From Seiridium cupressi (taxonomy: Eukaryota; Ascomycota; Sordariomycetes; Amphisphaeriales; Sporocadaceae), in NCBI GenBank assembly GCA_036674765.1, contig JARVKI010000021.1:434001-498000 (forward strand): 64,000 bases of DNA. The letters are read 5' to 3'. The number at the start of each line of letters is the position of its first letter. Positions within the stretch are counted from its first letter, which is position 1. The notes beneath the pieces are model-generated. The model made no database searches, was not told the origin of the DNA, and saw only the letters and a list, made by a program, of their open reading frames with translations. This document shows, piece after piece, positions 13,304 to 24,053 of this stretch. The translations under genes and the position numbers were made by a program.

Positions 13304-15598
13304 ATGAATTGGACCGAAGGCAACCTAGCACGTCACTCCCGCGGCAGAGCTAACAACCAGGTTCTCAAGCGCCAGAAACAGCACTTCGCGAAAGCCCGGA
13401 CGAAGCTCCTGGTTGGCAATGTCAGACGGAGCCCAGTGTCGATATCTTTCCTCCCACCAGAACAGGTGCTACTCTTTCGGGACGGCTCTGCGAACCCTCC
13501 TTCTCAGACCGGGGTGCCGTCCATTCCTCGCCCTGGTTTTGCACATCCGCGCGCCCAGATCTCGCCGTCATCATCTAAAAGTAGAACGCCCTGCAGAAGA
13601 GCCGACCATCATGGACCGAGCCACGAGACCACATTGGACCGTGGGATCGGACACTTTCCAGGCGCAAGAAAGCGACCCATACTGGCTGATATTGTGAACG
13701 AGGAGAATGCTCAAGAGAAGAGACGCAAACTGCTGATGAAGCCGGATTGGGCTGGCCTAGAAATGCAAAAGCCTATAGATCTTGTTTTCCCTGGCCAGAT
13801 CCAGGCTTCCACAAGACGGCTTTGGAATAGAACGGAGAATGATAGGCAAAGGAGCATGTTCCGGTCCCAACAAACAAGACATATCCCACGAACAGGCATT
13901 AACAAAAGTCCGAGACATGAAGTGGATCACTCGAAGATAACTGACATATCTCCTATACGAGTTCGAATAGGAAGTCAGAGCATAGCCCATGCCACGGATT
14001 CTACCTCACAACTATCGACCAGGTTGTCCCCTATGAGCAAATCGGACCTCCTAATCAGGCACCTCCACAAGCCTTCAGGTCCTTCCAGCTCCCGTTACTA
14101 TGAACGATTCGAGCCTTCGGTATTGACAAGCCGGAATGAGATTCGACAAAAAGCGAATGGACACTCCCTGAAATTGGCGGAGCATTCTCACTCACATCCT
14201 GACCAGCTGGGGCGAAATGACTTTACCACTCCTGAGATCTTTGAGCCCATACCGCGACGAACAGAGGTCCCGGCAATCCTGCACCGATCTCCATCGTCAA
14301 GGTCAAACGATAGCGAAAGCATACGTGCAGAAATCGGCCGGCCAAAGCGACGACCTCTTTCAGAGACTGCTGATAACGAGCAATGGATGAACAGTTTGAT
14401 GTCACCGGAGAATCTCGTTATTCCCTTGACTCGTGGCTCCTCACTGCTAGAAAGCTCACCATACCAGCCTAATATCAGTCCAGGGATTAGCGAAGCTCAG
14501 TCCCTAGTCGGCTCATCGATTATCGATGAACCTGAGGCATCTACTGCTGAATATTCAAGTTCGCTGATCGGAAGAGCTACGAGCCAAGCAAAGATTTTGG
14601 GGCCGTCTCGGACTTCAGCCGTCACAATGTATCACCGTCCTATAGATGTCCCTACCGTAGCTCAGCCAGACGTGCCATATTCTACCTCGAGAAATCCTAC
14701 GCCTGAATGCCGGCAAACGGAAAGAGAGTCGCGACAACCAATTCCGGCTACCGAAAAGTGCAGGGGGAAACCCACTGGGACGTGGTCATCGCTACATTCG
14801 GCCCACCCAGAACAGCAAGCCATGGGACACACTGTGACTGCTGGGAGAGCAGATTTATTTTCTCTGCCGGCAGATGACGATAATGCCAAGTGGATGCAAT
14901 TCATATTTGGTGATAGTGGTGACAGCACCCAAAATGAAGTTTTCAAGGAAGCTGCTCATGATGCTGCTAGAGCATTCAAACCATCAGACTCACCGGAGAG
15001 CTCAGCAGACATGCCGACAACAGATGAAACGTGCCTAGGAGCGAGTCATTTCAGAGTACGTAGCGCCGGATCGTCCCAGAATTCTGAGGAAAACTCTGAG
15101 CATATCGTGTCGAGTGATTGTGCAAATGCGAGCCATGCAGCGACGAAAGGCACCATGTCATCTCCCGTGGATTATCTCATGGAACCTGGACACCTTCAGA
15201 ATGGCGCTATGGACATGGAGGCGTCAGAGTCTCCGAGCATTAAGATGCACAAAAACGCCAGATCGTCGTCTTCGCAAATATGCGTCATGGCCACTTCCGA
15301 TTCAGACCAGCCTGCATCTGATCCGGAGTCTGATAAGGCAACTGCAGGCGGCTCTGAGGTTAGCACCATATTTCAACCATCCTTCAAATTTGCACTCCCG
15401 CAGACGTTCGTGGGGAAGCTGGCAGGATCGAAAGCCAATCTCGAAAATATGCCGCCACCGCCACTGCCTATATTACAACGCGCCAAGGGTGGTAAACTGA
15501 CCAGAGGAGGGAAAGGCCTTAGGAGAAAGAAACATTATGATGGGAGAACTGATATCAGAGCATTGCCTGATTTTGATGGAGATCCGATCGAGGAATGA
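13304..15598 (+). CDS. Large disordered protein of unknown function
   Basis: A single open frame of 764 residues with no domain I recognise. The N-terminus is basic (WTEGNLARHSRGR, then KRQKQHFAKARTKLL). A second ordered-looking block, EKRRKLLMKPDWAGLEM, sits near residues 140-155. The rest is Ser/Pro-rich, low in hydrophobic clusters and probably disordered. Two short WM-containing patches (QWMNSLMSPE and KWMQFIFGD) recur about 165 residues apart, and the C-terminus is basic and then acidic (RRKKH to DFDGDPIEE). Charge pattern suggests a nuclear protein, which is inference only. The frame is open for about 35 codons upstream of the ATG, so an upstream exon is not excluded; the ATG directly precedes the first ordered block, which favours it. 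No signal peptide or membrane segment. Confidence 0.75.
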   Translation: MNWTEGNLARHSRGRANNQVLKRQKQHFAKARTKLLVGNVRRSPVSISFLPPEQVLLFRDGSANPPSQTGVPSIPRPGFAHPRAQISPSSSKSRTPCRRADHHGPSHETTLDRGIGHFPGARKRPILADIVNEENAQEKRRKLLMKPDWAGLEMQKPIDLVFPGQIQASTRRLWNRTENDRQRSMFRSQQTRHIPRTGINKSPRHEVDHSKITDISPIRVRIGSQSIAHATDSTSQLSTRLSPMSKSDLLIRHLHKPSGPSSSRYYERFEPSVLTSRNEIRQKANGHSLKLAEHSHSHPDQLGRNDFTTPEIFEPIPRRTEVPAILHRSPSSRSNDSESIRAEIGRPKRRPLSETADNEQWMNSLMSPENLVIPLTRGSSLLESSPYQPNISPGISEAQSLVGSSIIDEPEASTAEYSSSLIGRATSQAKILGPSRTSAVTMYHRPIDVPTVAQPDVPYSTSRNPTPECRQTERESRQPIPATEKCRGKPTGTWSSLHSAHPEQQAMGHTVTAGRADLFSLPADDDNAKWMQFIFGDSGDSTQNEVFKEAAHDAARAFKPSDSPESSADMPTTDETCLGASHFRVRSAGSSQNSEENSEHIVSSDCANASHAATKGTMSSPVDYLMEPGHLQNGAMDMEASESPSIKMHKNARSSSSQICVMATSDSDQPASDPESDKATAGGSEVSTIFQPSFKFALPQTFVGKLAGSKANLENMPPPPLPILQRAKGGKLTRGGKGLRRKKHYDGRTDIRALPDFDGDPIEE

Positions 15599-16062
15599 AG
15601 ATGCAGGAATCGGCATTGTACTGGCCCATGTGGAGATCGCTTCTAGCACAACGGCTATCCAGAGTCCAGTCCTAACAATCTATAGAGTGTGGTGTTGTTG
15701 ATATTTGCTGCAATGTACATGGCCACGATCCCACACAATACAATCAAACGCAAGGAATTCGATGTACTGGTCTTTACTTGGACGTGAAATAGTAAAGCTT
15801 TGTATAACTTGGTAGAAGGTATTGATCGAAATAATTATCAGGGTAGGTACATGCCCCTGCGAATCGCGCAGAGGCACGCATTTTGGCCAATCATGTTACG
15901 CTTTGACTATGCAGAAGGGCCTGACGTCAAATCACATGCGGGTCCACAGAGGCGCTGTGCCCACTTGATACCACACCGCATCTGTCTTTTTCTATTCTGT
16001 CGTTCCATTGCTAGCAGTTCATCTCAACGAAAACCTACTGGGGATATCGGGCACGGCACACA
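15599..16062. other. Intergenic and promoter of the DUF218 gene
   Basis: 3' flank of the unknown gene followed by the promoter of the DUF218 gene, which contains a CCAAT pentamer and a CRE-type palindrome described separately. No open frame of note. Confidence 0.5.
15887..15929 (+). promoter_or_regulatory. CCAAT box plus CRE-type TGACGTCA palindrome
   Basis: CCAAT lies at 15887-15891 and the perfect 8-bp palindrome TGACGTCA at 15922-15929, about 170 and 135 bases upstream of the DUF218 start codon. CCAAT is the target of the HAP/CBC complex and TGACGTCA of ATF/CREB-type bZIP factors in fungi; that they act here is inference from position and sequence only. Confidence 0.4.
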
Positions 16063-17031
16063 ATGCCGCCCACAAAACTAATAGTCGTTTGCTGTCACGG
16101 GATCTGGGTTGGGGGCTCCGAACGTGGGTTGGACGAAAACGAATGGCTCATAGCCTCGTTTCAAGCAGGCGAGACACCCACCTTCATTGAGCATATCAAA
16201 GCTGGACTACGGTTGCTCAAGGACGACCAGAAGGCCGTATTGATGTTTTCTGGGTAGGTTGCATATCTGGCCTACTCGCGATCAGTTGCCTTCATCGCAT
16301 CCGAATCAAGATGCACAACGTCTACAGCTGTTGTAAGATGGGGATTTATGGTTTCATACTGCCTAGGCCTGTCCTAGCGAAAGCGCAACTGACTTTGCCG
16401 AGAGCTTGATATTTCTAATCCACGCATCGCGACTGACCCAGTTGACAGTGGCCCAACCCGAAGAGAAACCCAATTGAGCGAGGCTGCAAGCTATCACAAC
16501 CTTGCAATCCAGAACTCTTATTTCGACCTTATAACCCAGTCTTCAGAAACCTGCCGCATTACTCCGGAAATCCGGGCACTAGACTCGTACTACAACGTCC
16601 TCTTCTGCCTCGTCAAGTTCTGGGAGGAGTACGGCAATGTCTGGCCAGAACACATCACTATCGTCAGCCACGCCTTCAAGCGTGAAAGATTGGTCGACTG
16701 CCATTGCGGCGCCATTGGGTATCCGCTTGATCGGGTTGATTTTGTGGGCGTCGATCCGCCGGGGATGCTGGACGGCAGCAATGAAGATGCGATCAAGGGT
16801 GTCGTAAAAGCGGTCACAGAGTGGAAGGGGGACCCGCACGGCACTGGTGCCAGTCTGGCGGGCAAGCGAAGGAAGAGGAATCCATGGGCGATATCTCAAG
16901 CGCTCTTTTCGTCTGAGGACAGCAAAGCCCGAAGCGGAGTCAAGACTGTGTTGATTGATGGCGAGGAAGTCCTGGATCCACAAGCTACACAGCCGTGGTC
17001 CTCGTTATCATCCCTAGCTGCTAAGACTTAG
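16063..17031 (+). CDS. DUF218 (YdcF-like) domain protein
   Basis: Two exons, 16063..16253 and 16449..17031, give 257 residues. The splice joins LMFSG to GPTRRETQLSEA in frame. The 195-nt intron is long for this window but has a GTAGGT donor and a TTGACAG acceptor. Features of the DUF218 family: an N-terminal VVCCHGIW strand-turn, the SGGPTR loop followed by SEAASY, and the ITIVSHAFKRERLVD block that ends the conserved core. DUF218 proteins are Rossmann-like; bacterial members include YdcF and SanA, and the biochemical role of fungal cytosolic members is not established. No signal peptide is present. It converges on the hydrolase gene with 27 nt between stop codons, so their 3' untranslated regions must overlap. 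Confidence 0.88.
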
Positions 17032-17058
17032 CCGGGCTAATGTCACAATCTGAAGACT

Positions 17059-18138
17059 TCAAATTCTAGCCGACGCAGGCTGCCTCCCTGAGACCTCATC
17101 GACAATGAATCGCACGGCATCGTTCATCATGGCAGCATTGAACTCATGGCCAGCTTCCGGATAGACGATATCCTCCACACTGACGGCTCCGTCCTTGTAC
17201 CATGTCTCCACGGCGCTCTTGAAGAAATCCAAGAACGGTTTTGACTTGGCATAGGGAACCAACTTGTCTTGCCCTCCCGAAAGAACCTGGATTCTCTTGC
17301 CCTTGATCTTTCCGTCCATGAGCGCTCTCAATCTCGCCTGCTCCTCCTGCGAGGGGGTAGAACTGATCTCGTTCGTGCCGAATAGTATACCTTTGGGATC
17401 ATACTTCTCAACTGCCCGGACCAGCGCCACGGGGAAGTCGCGGCTTCCCAAGAATGAGGCGCCATTGTCTGCCGCTGAAAATGTCTGCAGCTTTGATTTC
17501 CTCGCCCGATCGCTGATCAACGCCACGTAGTCCGGGCACCCGATCACCGCAACGCCGGCGCTGATCCGCGGCTCGGCAAACAGGGCCTGCCACACGCTGT
17601 GGCCCCCTAGACTGACGCCCAGGGCCAAGTGCTGGTCTATCTTCCTCTCCCCGCCCCCGAACTCCCCGTTGCCGAAGATGTACCCCTCCAGCGCATCGAT
17701 GAGCAGCGCATTGTCTACCACCATGCCCGACACGGTCCCAAACATGTCCTGCGCATGTGTCTTGTTCCCCTGCCTCCACGCATGGTTCGCCGGCTCCGAG
17801 ATGAGCCGGGTCCCGTGGTTGCGCTGGTCAAAGGCGACGGCGATCAAGCCCCGCGCAGAGGACGAAGGATGGCGGTGCCAGGAGCTGAGGGCCAGAGAGG
17901 CGATAGTGGACATGTCCTCCTTCACCCGGAGCCGGGGGTGGTGCAGCCACAGGCATGAGATGGTGGTGGCATTGGGGGCGAGCTCGGCGAGCCCGTAGAT
18001 GTCGACATGTAGTCCGGCGATGGGGAGCGTGGTCTTGGAGACGCTCGGCGCGGACTCAGACGAGGCCAATGGGTTCGGTGTAGACATGTTTGGTGAGCTG
18101 TAGTTATTCCCAGGTTTAGGATAGCTTGTAGGCGCCAA
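17059..18138 (-). CDS. Alpha/beta hydrolase fold protein
   Basis: A single exon of 359 residues. The catalytic triad can be read: nucleophile Ser176 in GVSLGGHS, Asp291 in GGQDKLVP and His331 in EAGHEF. The FDQRNHG block near residue 104 is the usual strand/oxyanion region. A peptidase- or esterase-like hydrolase is likely, but the substrate is unknown. There is no secretion signal. A second in-frame ATG at residue 18 (18087, MSTPNPLASS) may be the true start, since the first 17 residues are low complexity. Codon choice is unusually GC-rich over the middle third (17400-17950) compared with neighbours. Convergent with the DUF218 gene. Confidence 0.9.
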   Translation of the reverse strand: MAPTSYPKPGNNYSSPNMSTPNPLASSESAPSVSKTTLPIAGLHVDIYGLAELAPNATTISCLWLHHPRLRVKEDMSTIASLALSSWHRHPSSSARGLIAVAFDQRNHGTRLISEPANHAWRQGNKTHAQDMFGTVSGMVVDNALLIDALEGYIFGNGEFGGGERKIDQHLALGVSLGGHSVWQALFAEPRISAGVAVIGCPDYVALISDRARKSKLQTFSAADNGASFLGSRDFPVALVRAVEKYDPKGILFGTNEISSTPSQEEQARLRALMDGKIKGKRIQVLSGGQDKLVPYAKSKPFLDFFKSAVETWYKDGAVSVEDIVYPEAGHEFNAAMMNDAVRFIVDEVSGRQPASARI

Positions 18139-19054
18139 GGAATATGCAGAGGGAAAGCTAGAACTGAACTATATAAGATCTATACAGATTTGTAAGCTTT
18201 GAGGATTGCGCGTCGGCATGGGAAATGCTGTGTCGTCGCGGGGTTTATAGTGGAGATGGAGCGAGGGACCGGTAGTGGGGCAATCACTAATAGAACAACA
18301 CGACTATGCATCCTCTTGGTATTAGGCGTTCTGGTACCTTGTTTCTTTTTTATATTATCTTCCCGGCGTTGGACAGATTCTTACATGGCCTTATAATCTC
18401 AGTCAATATGTTCTATATGCATGGGATCATTGAGCACGACGCCATCAAGAGCCAGGTCTGGCAGTCGCATCCGATAGGCCTCCAATATGCCCGATTTATC
18501 GAAACATCTGCTCTTGTCCATTCAGCACGGATTCATTATTGCGAAACACGGTACCCAGCTACCGCTTCAATGAAGACTCTCACAGAATAATACTTGGGAG
18601 ATATCAGTAGAGTGCTCTAAACCCGAACCCAAGCCCCCATCCGAAAACTATCTTAACCCTCATCGGAGACATACCATCCCATTCCATGACCATGTCGGAG
18701 ATTCTGGGCCGGAAAGCAATTTCAGGATGGGCGTTACCCACGATGGTAGTCGCTGATTATGATACGGACTGTTTCCGGGGAACTGAACGACCAGTCACTT
18801 AGAAAAAAAAAAAACTTATGTATTCATAGTATACCATCATGCTTCGCAGTCCCACAACACCACCAATGCAACACCTCTACTACCTTTTCCATTACCCGAG
18901 TCCCTCCTCGCTTCGTAAGTAAACCTTGAATATACCGAACGAATCAGGGCATTACTATGCCACGTGCTGCTATTCTTTTTCGTAGCTCGTGTACTCATTC
19001 GTCTTCATGCCCAACCTTCATCACCCCCGTATGTGCTCTATGCATAAAACCCGC
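18139..19054. other. Intergenic between hydrolase and SepH 3' end
   Basis: 5' flank of the hydrolase and 3' flank of the kinase gene. It contains a 12-base A run at 18803-18814. No coding frame with recognisable content. Confidence 0.5.
18803..18814 (+). repeat. Poly-A tract (12 A)
   Basis: An uninterrupted run of 12 A in intergenic DNA about 240 bases past the kinase stop codon. It is a simple homopolymer; I see no adjoining retroelement sequence. Confidence 0.7.
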
Positions 19055-22000
19055 TCATGCCCATCGCCTCGAGTTCCCCTCGCTGGGTGCACGACTCCTC
19101 CTGGATTTACTACTACTGGAGCCCTCCCGAGAGTGCCCCCCTTGGCCGCTGTATCCAGTCGGAGTCTGTTGAGCGTATCTCGTTCCTCCAGTCAAGTTTT
19201 CCTTGTTACTCAGCACGCTCTGGCTCCTGCCAGCTGATGACTCACTTGCGGCCGAATGAGAAAGGACGCCCGAGTTGCGCGGCAATCTGCTCTTAGAAGC
19301 CGCCAACGAGATATTCACGCCTTGATCAGTACTGACACGGCGTGGCAGAGACGATATGGGGATCCCGCTTCCATCGCGACTGCGCGGCCGGTAATCAAGA
19401 TCCTGTGGCACCGCTGTTCGTCGTTTGGGAGAGGCGGCAACCTCGATGTATGCAGCTTGGGACTGGCGATGAGCGGACGTCGGGGTCATGGGTGTTGACA
19501 TCGAAGCATGGAGTGCCGGTGGGGTGTAAATGCGCCTGGCGCTAGAGCGATTGCGGCTGGAGCCGGCAGATGAGGACGATGCTACCGCCATCGCTGCATG
19601 CGGCGGTATTATGCTGTCGGGATCGCCGTTGATATGTGCCCTCACTAGCTCGGAAGCGAGGTTGCGGACCAATACTGCCGAATCCTTATCGGCAAGGGTC
19701 TGGATTGCTTCAAGCAGAGATCGAAGTTGCTTGTCTCTGGGGCTAGTAAAGTAGTCCATTTCGCGAGCATCCAATATATTCCGTACGAGACGGAGAAGAT
19801 TAAGCCGTACAACAGCCTTCTTGTGGCCGAGCTTTTGCCCAATGCCAGAGAACGTCTCGGGCTTTGCCAAGGACGCCGACAAGGACGGGCTGAGACGAAG
19901 TAGTTTGAGAAGTGGCTCGAGGAGGTTCGGATCGAAAGCGTTGACCTTGTGGGTGTTGAAGCATGAAACAATGGCATCGGTGAAATCCCCATTGATGAGA
20001 TGGCCTTCCACCTTGGCAGTCTCTTCTTGTAACCTGTAGAAAGTCAACAATCAAGCCCGCAGAGGGGAAGTTTGGGTATTCCAAAGGCATCACATACCAG
20101 ACAAAAATGGCATCCAAGGCAGTAACTTGCCAATACTGATCTGCAAGGAGGGACACGTATAGATCCAGCCCTTTGTTCTGCCACAAGAATCGTCGACCTT
20201 TGCTACCCGAGTGGGCCATGTCGCAGAGGATTGGCAACGCAAACTCCTTCGGCGGCCGTTCTGTCTTCATAATTTTCATCAATAAGGGTATAATGCCGTT
20301 GACCGCAGCATATTCCTGCCGGTCCTTGTTCAAGCGACAAAGGTTGAACATTGTGTTCAGAACTTGATTGGATATCTCGCGGAAATGGGGGTGGCCTTTT
20401 TTCATGCTAAGGCTGAGAAGGTCGATGAGGAAGTCTATAGCGTCAGCGGAGTGGAGTGCTTCGAGAGTCGTCGATAGCATGGACAAGTTCTTAATGAACT
20501 TGAGCATCGTGATCTGATGCCCTGGAGTCATTCGTCGAAGATCTTTTAGAACGCCTGGGTAACACAGTGTCAGCATGTATCAGTATTCGGGGACCGAGGT
20601 CGCGCTCACTCTTGAGAACCAGTCGGTCTGCCACCATCTCCTTCACATAGTTCTCAGCTTGCGAGAACAAGTAGAAAATGTTGACTATGCGACCCTCAAT
20701 AAGCTCCTTCAGCTCATCCTCATCATCCTCGTCTAATACCCTGTGCAATACCAACGCCAGGGGGTCCAGAATTTTATTCCTGGCGAAGATGCGGCAAAAG
20801 TCGTTTTTGGGAGTGGGTCCTTGAAGTTCGAAGACATTCCAGATACCATTGACACCAATAAGGACTAGGTCTCTCGCGCCGTCATAGTCTTCGTCAAGGA
20901 ACTCAACCAAGACATTGAGACCACCGGCGCTGACAAACATCTGTAAGGTGAGTGTGGATGTTGTGTACATCTGCCGAACGAAGGCAGCTGCCTCTAGTCG
21001 TATCTCGTTGGAGTACTGTCTGGCTGCGAATTTCGTTATGATAGGAATGCCACCAACAAAGCAGAGATTCTCTTGAAGTTCAACGTCTTCTAAAATGATC
21101 TGCCGCGATATCAGTCCTGTAGCACTCCAACGCCGGATCCCGTTCTTACCGTGTTAACCACTTTCAGGAGCTGCAAGATCATATGTTGCCGACTCTTGAC
21201 TGTACACGGCTCCAGAAGCTCGAGTATCGGAAGAAGACCATGTGCACTGATGATGAGATCCTTGACTTCGGTGTTTTCCCATAGAAGTGCCAGCTAGAAT
21301 TGCGTTAGCCATGCCATTGATCCGTTCAATCTAGGCGGGTGATAGCATACCAGATCTTCTGACAACTCGGATAGCCTATCCTCTCCTTCTATCATCTTGA
21401 TGGACCTCACCAACTCTTCAACCTTTTCCGTGAGTCGTGCATGTCGATCGCGAGCAATGTTCGCGTCGAGGTCCATTTCGTCCCAGCCAGGATCCATAGA
21501 TGCGAATGGATCATCCTCATCTTCCTCGTCCCCAAGCCAAGAGTTGTTGGATAATTTCGATAATACCATCAGACCACCGGCCTCGGATCCTTTGTCGCTT
21601 TCGTCTTTTTCCGTGATATCGTCACTGGGACCAAAGACATCCGAGAAATCTTCATCGCCCTCGTCTTCTGCGAATCGTTGGATCTCAATGTTTGATTGTG
21701 TTCTTTGAAGCTGCCGGTCAGGAAGTACGGACGGCCGTGACGACGTCTGTCTCCTAAGACTTCCCACTTGAGGCACGTATGTAGACCGCGGTAGGCTTGT
21801 CAGATCGGATGGATGAAACAGTTGTGGAATATCAGGCTAAATCCGGTCAGTACAAATTCTGGACATGACGACGTACCAGACTAGAACAAACCTTCTTCAT
21901 TTGGCTTATTCTTTGGTCGAATGCAAAGTCGTCCTGGTCATCGTCGCCGAAAAGATCCGAGTAGTCCTCGACAGGCTGTTCCTTATATGCGAAAGCGTCT

Positions 22001-24053
22001 GGTCTAGATGGGAGTTCGAATTTACTTGCCATATTCTTACCCTGCGACTTCTGCTTTTGGTGGCTGGTAGCGGCCTGCTTTTTCGGCGTCGATGTCGATT
22101 TCCTCCTTGGCTGCAGGTCAGGAACCGACAGCTTTCGTGATTTCGGCGGAGGTAGCTTCCAGTTCGGCCGAATTGTTTTCTCCTGGGGGTCCTCCTCGTG
22201 AAAGGTTTGCCTCTTCATGGTCATGAGCTCTCCGTCGGTGGTGTCATCCCAGTTGGCTGAAACGTCTCGGGAGGGCGAATTGAAAGCAAACTGTTTTATT
22301 CGGTCTGCAGAGAGCATGCCGCCGAAGTTGTCTTGAGGTTTGATGTGAGGAAGTTGTAATGCACTGGGCGAAATTGCCGTGGCGAAATCATCATCCCAGT
22401 TGTCATCATCTGTGGACTGGTTAGATATCGCTTGATGTGGCTAAGAACTGCCAAAGCAGCTCCAAGGTTCAAGACCTCTTGGTGCGTAGGAACTTACCAT
22501 CGAGTTCAGGGGACCGATAGTCTTCAGCTGTCGGCCTTGGCTTTGCTAAAGATAAGGGGCCTTTGCCAGGCGTCGTGAGTCTTGTTGTCTGCTCGGGAGC
22601 AGCATAACGAGGCGCTTGGCGAGTGTGCTGGAGAAACTCTGCCGGGTTTGATCCCGTGGAAGCTCGCAGGTGCGAATCCGAATCTAGCGCCTTGTTCCAT
22701 TGCTTAACCTCTTCAACAGCCTGGCTGAAGTTTGCGGGTGCTTTGGCTACAGGAGCATCACTTCTCCGGCAGCCTACGATCCAATTATGCTTCAGTAATT
22801 TCCTTGCAGACACTCGAAGGTTGGGGTCCTTCTGGAAACACTGTATTAAAAAGTCACGAGCGGCCTATCATGTGTCAGTTGGACTAGGCACGGGAGCATA
22901 GAGGCATCACGTTGGGAACTTGGGGACCTTGCGTACCGAGGAGACGCCTTCTGGTAATGGTGGATGGTCATCGTTGACTATAGCGAAGAGGGCCGGCATA
23001 GCTTGCAAGTGGTGATACGGTGGCTTCCCTTGAAGCAGTTCAATGACAGTACATCCAAGACTCCAGATATCCGAGGCGGGAGTAGCACCAGACAATTCAA
23101 TGATTTCGGGGGCCATCCAGTAAGGAGTTCCCACCACTTGGTTCTCCTTGTCTGGTCCGCTCAGAGTACTCGTGGACACGCCGAAATCAGCAAGCTTCAC
23201 CTTGCCGTCTTTGGTGGTTAAGATGTTGGCGCCTTTGATATCTCGGTGTATCACACCCTGGTCGTGCAGGTATTGTAAGCCTTGTAGCACCTGAGTCATA
23301 TAAACCCCGACAAGGTTCTCAGGAAACTTTCCATAGGCCTTGCAAATCGAATGCAAGGAGCCATTTTCGCAGTATCTATTTCTGGTAAGCTGACAGGCAG
23401 TCTCTGGCCGAGTCGGAGGACATACTCAAGTATGATGTTCAAGCAGTCAACCGACTTCACAAAACCTATATACTTGACAATGTTGTCATGCTGTGGTCAA
23501 GGTCAGCCGTAACATTCGCCACCAAACCCGACAATCACGGGAGGGCTCTTACATGTAAGTTCTTCAGCAAGTCGATTTCGGCCTGTAGCAAGTCAGCTCC
23601 CCGAGATGTAGAGCAGCTTCCTGCCTTGGGATAAACCTACCTCGATCATGCGCAACTCGCTTTTAGGCAAGTTCGAAAGCTTGATCTGCTTCACGGCAAC
23701 AGCTTCACCAGTACCCCAATGGATAGCCTTATAGACAGCACCAAAAGCACCTTTGCCCAGGCTTTCCCCAAGACGCTACACACCATTACCCAGCATCAGC
23801 CCCATGTGTCACGGCAAAGAGAGGTGGGGGAGAAGCAAGCACATGATGGTATGCTGCCAGGACATACGTAGTCTTTCAGCCCGGGGTCCTGCAGAGCCCT
23901 CTCGCGGCCACTGCTCTCCTTCCTCGGTGTGCCAGGGGTTCTCTCGTGGCGCGCTGCCACGACGGCAGGTTTCCCGTTTGCGGCGGCATGGTACTGGCGC
24001 TCGCCGGTGGACGAGGTCGAGGGATTCGAGGAGTGGCCCGAAGTGGGCGCCAT
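19055..24053 (-). CDS. sepH: Septation protein kinase SepH (Cdc7/Cdc15-type) of the SIN/MEN pathway
   Basis: Twelve exons, minus strand, giving 1431 residues: 23868..24053, 23641..23775, 23553..23582, 23426..23490, 22937..23375, 22498..22864, 21892..22409, 21351..21836, 21150..21293, 20610..21099, 20098..20554, 19055..20033. All introns are 50-92 nt and every phase closes. A ~62-residue low-complexity head precedes the kinase domain (about 63-315): [14 protein letters not shown] glycine loop, AVAVKQIK lysine, [12 protein letters not shown] catalytic loop (Asp184), LADFGVS, and WMAPE. Next come an acidic linker ([20 protein letters not shown]), a predicted coiled stretch ([19 protein letters not shown]), a long helical region resembling ARM/HEAT repeats, and a Ser-rich tail. 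This order and length fit SepH/Cdc7, which signals for septum formation at the spindle pole body and division site. A 10-codon exon lies inside the kinase domain. Confidence 0.96.

Noticed and set aside
17408..17998. Long overlapping frames opposite and alongside the hydrolase gene
   Set aside because: They are shadows caused by GC-rich codons; only the 359-residue minus frame has the Ser-Asp-His triad.
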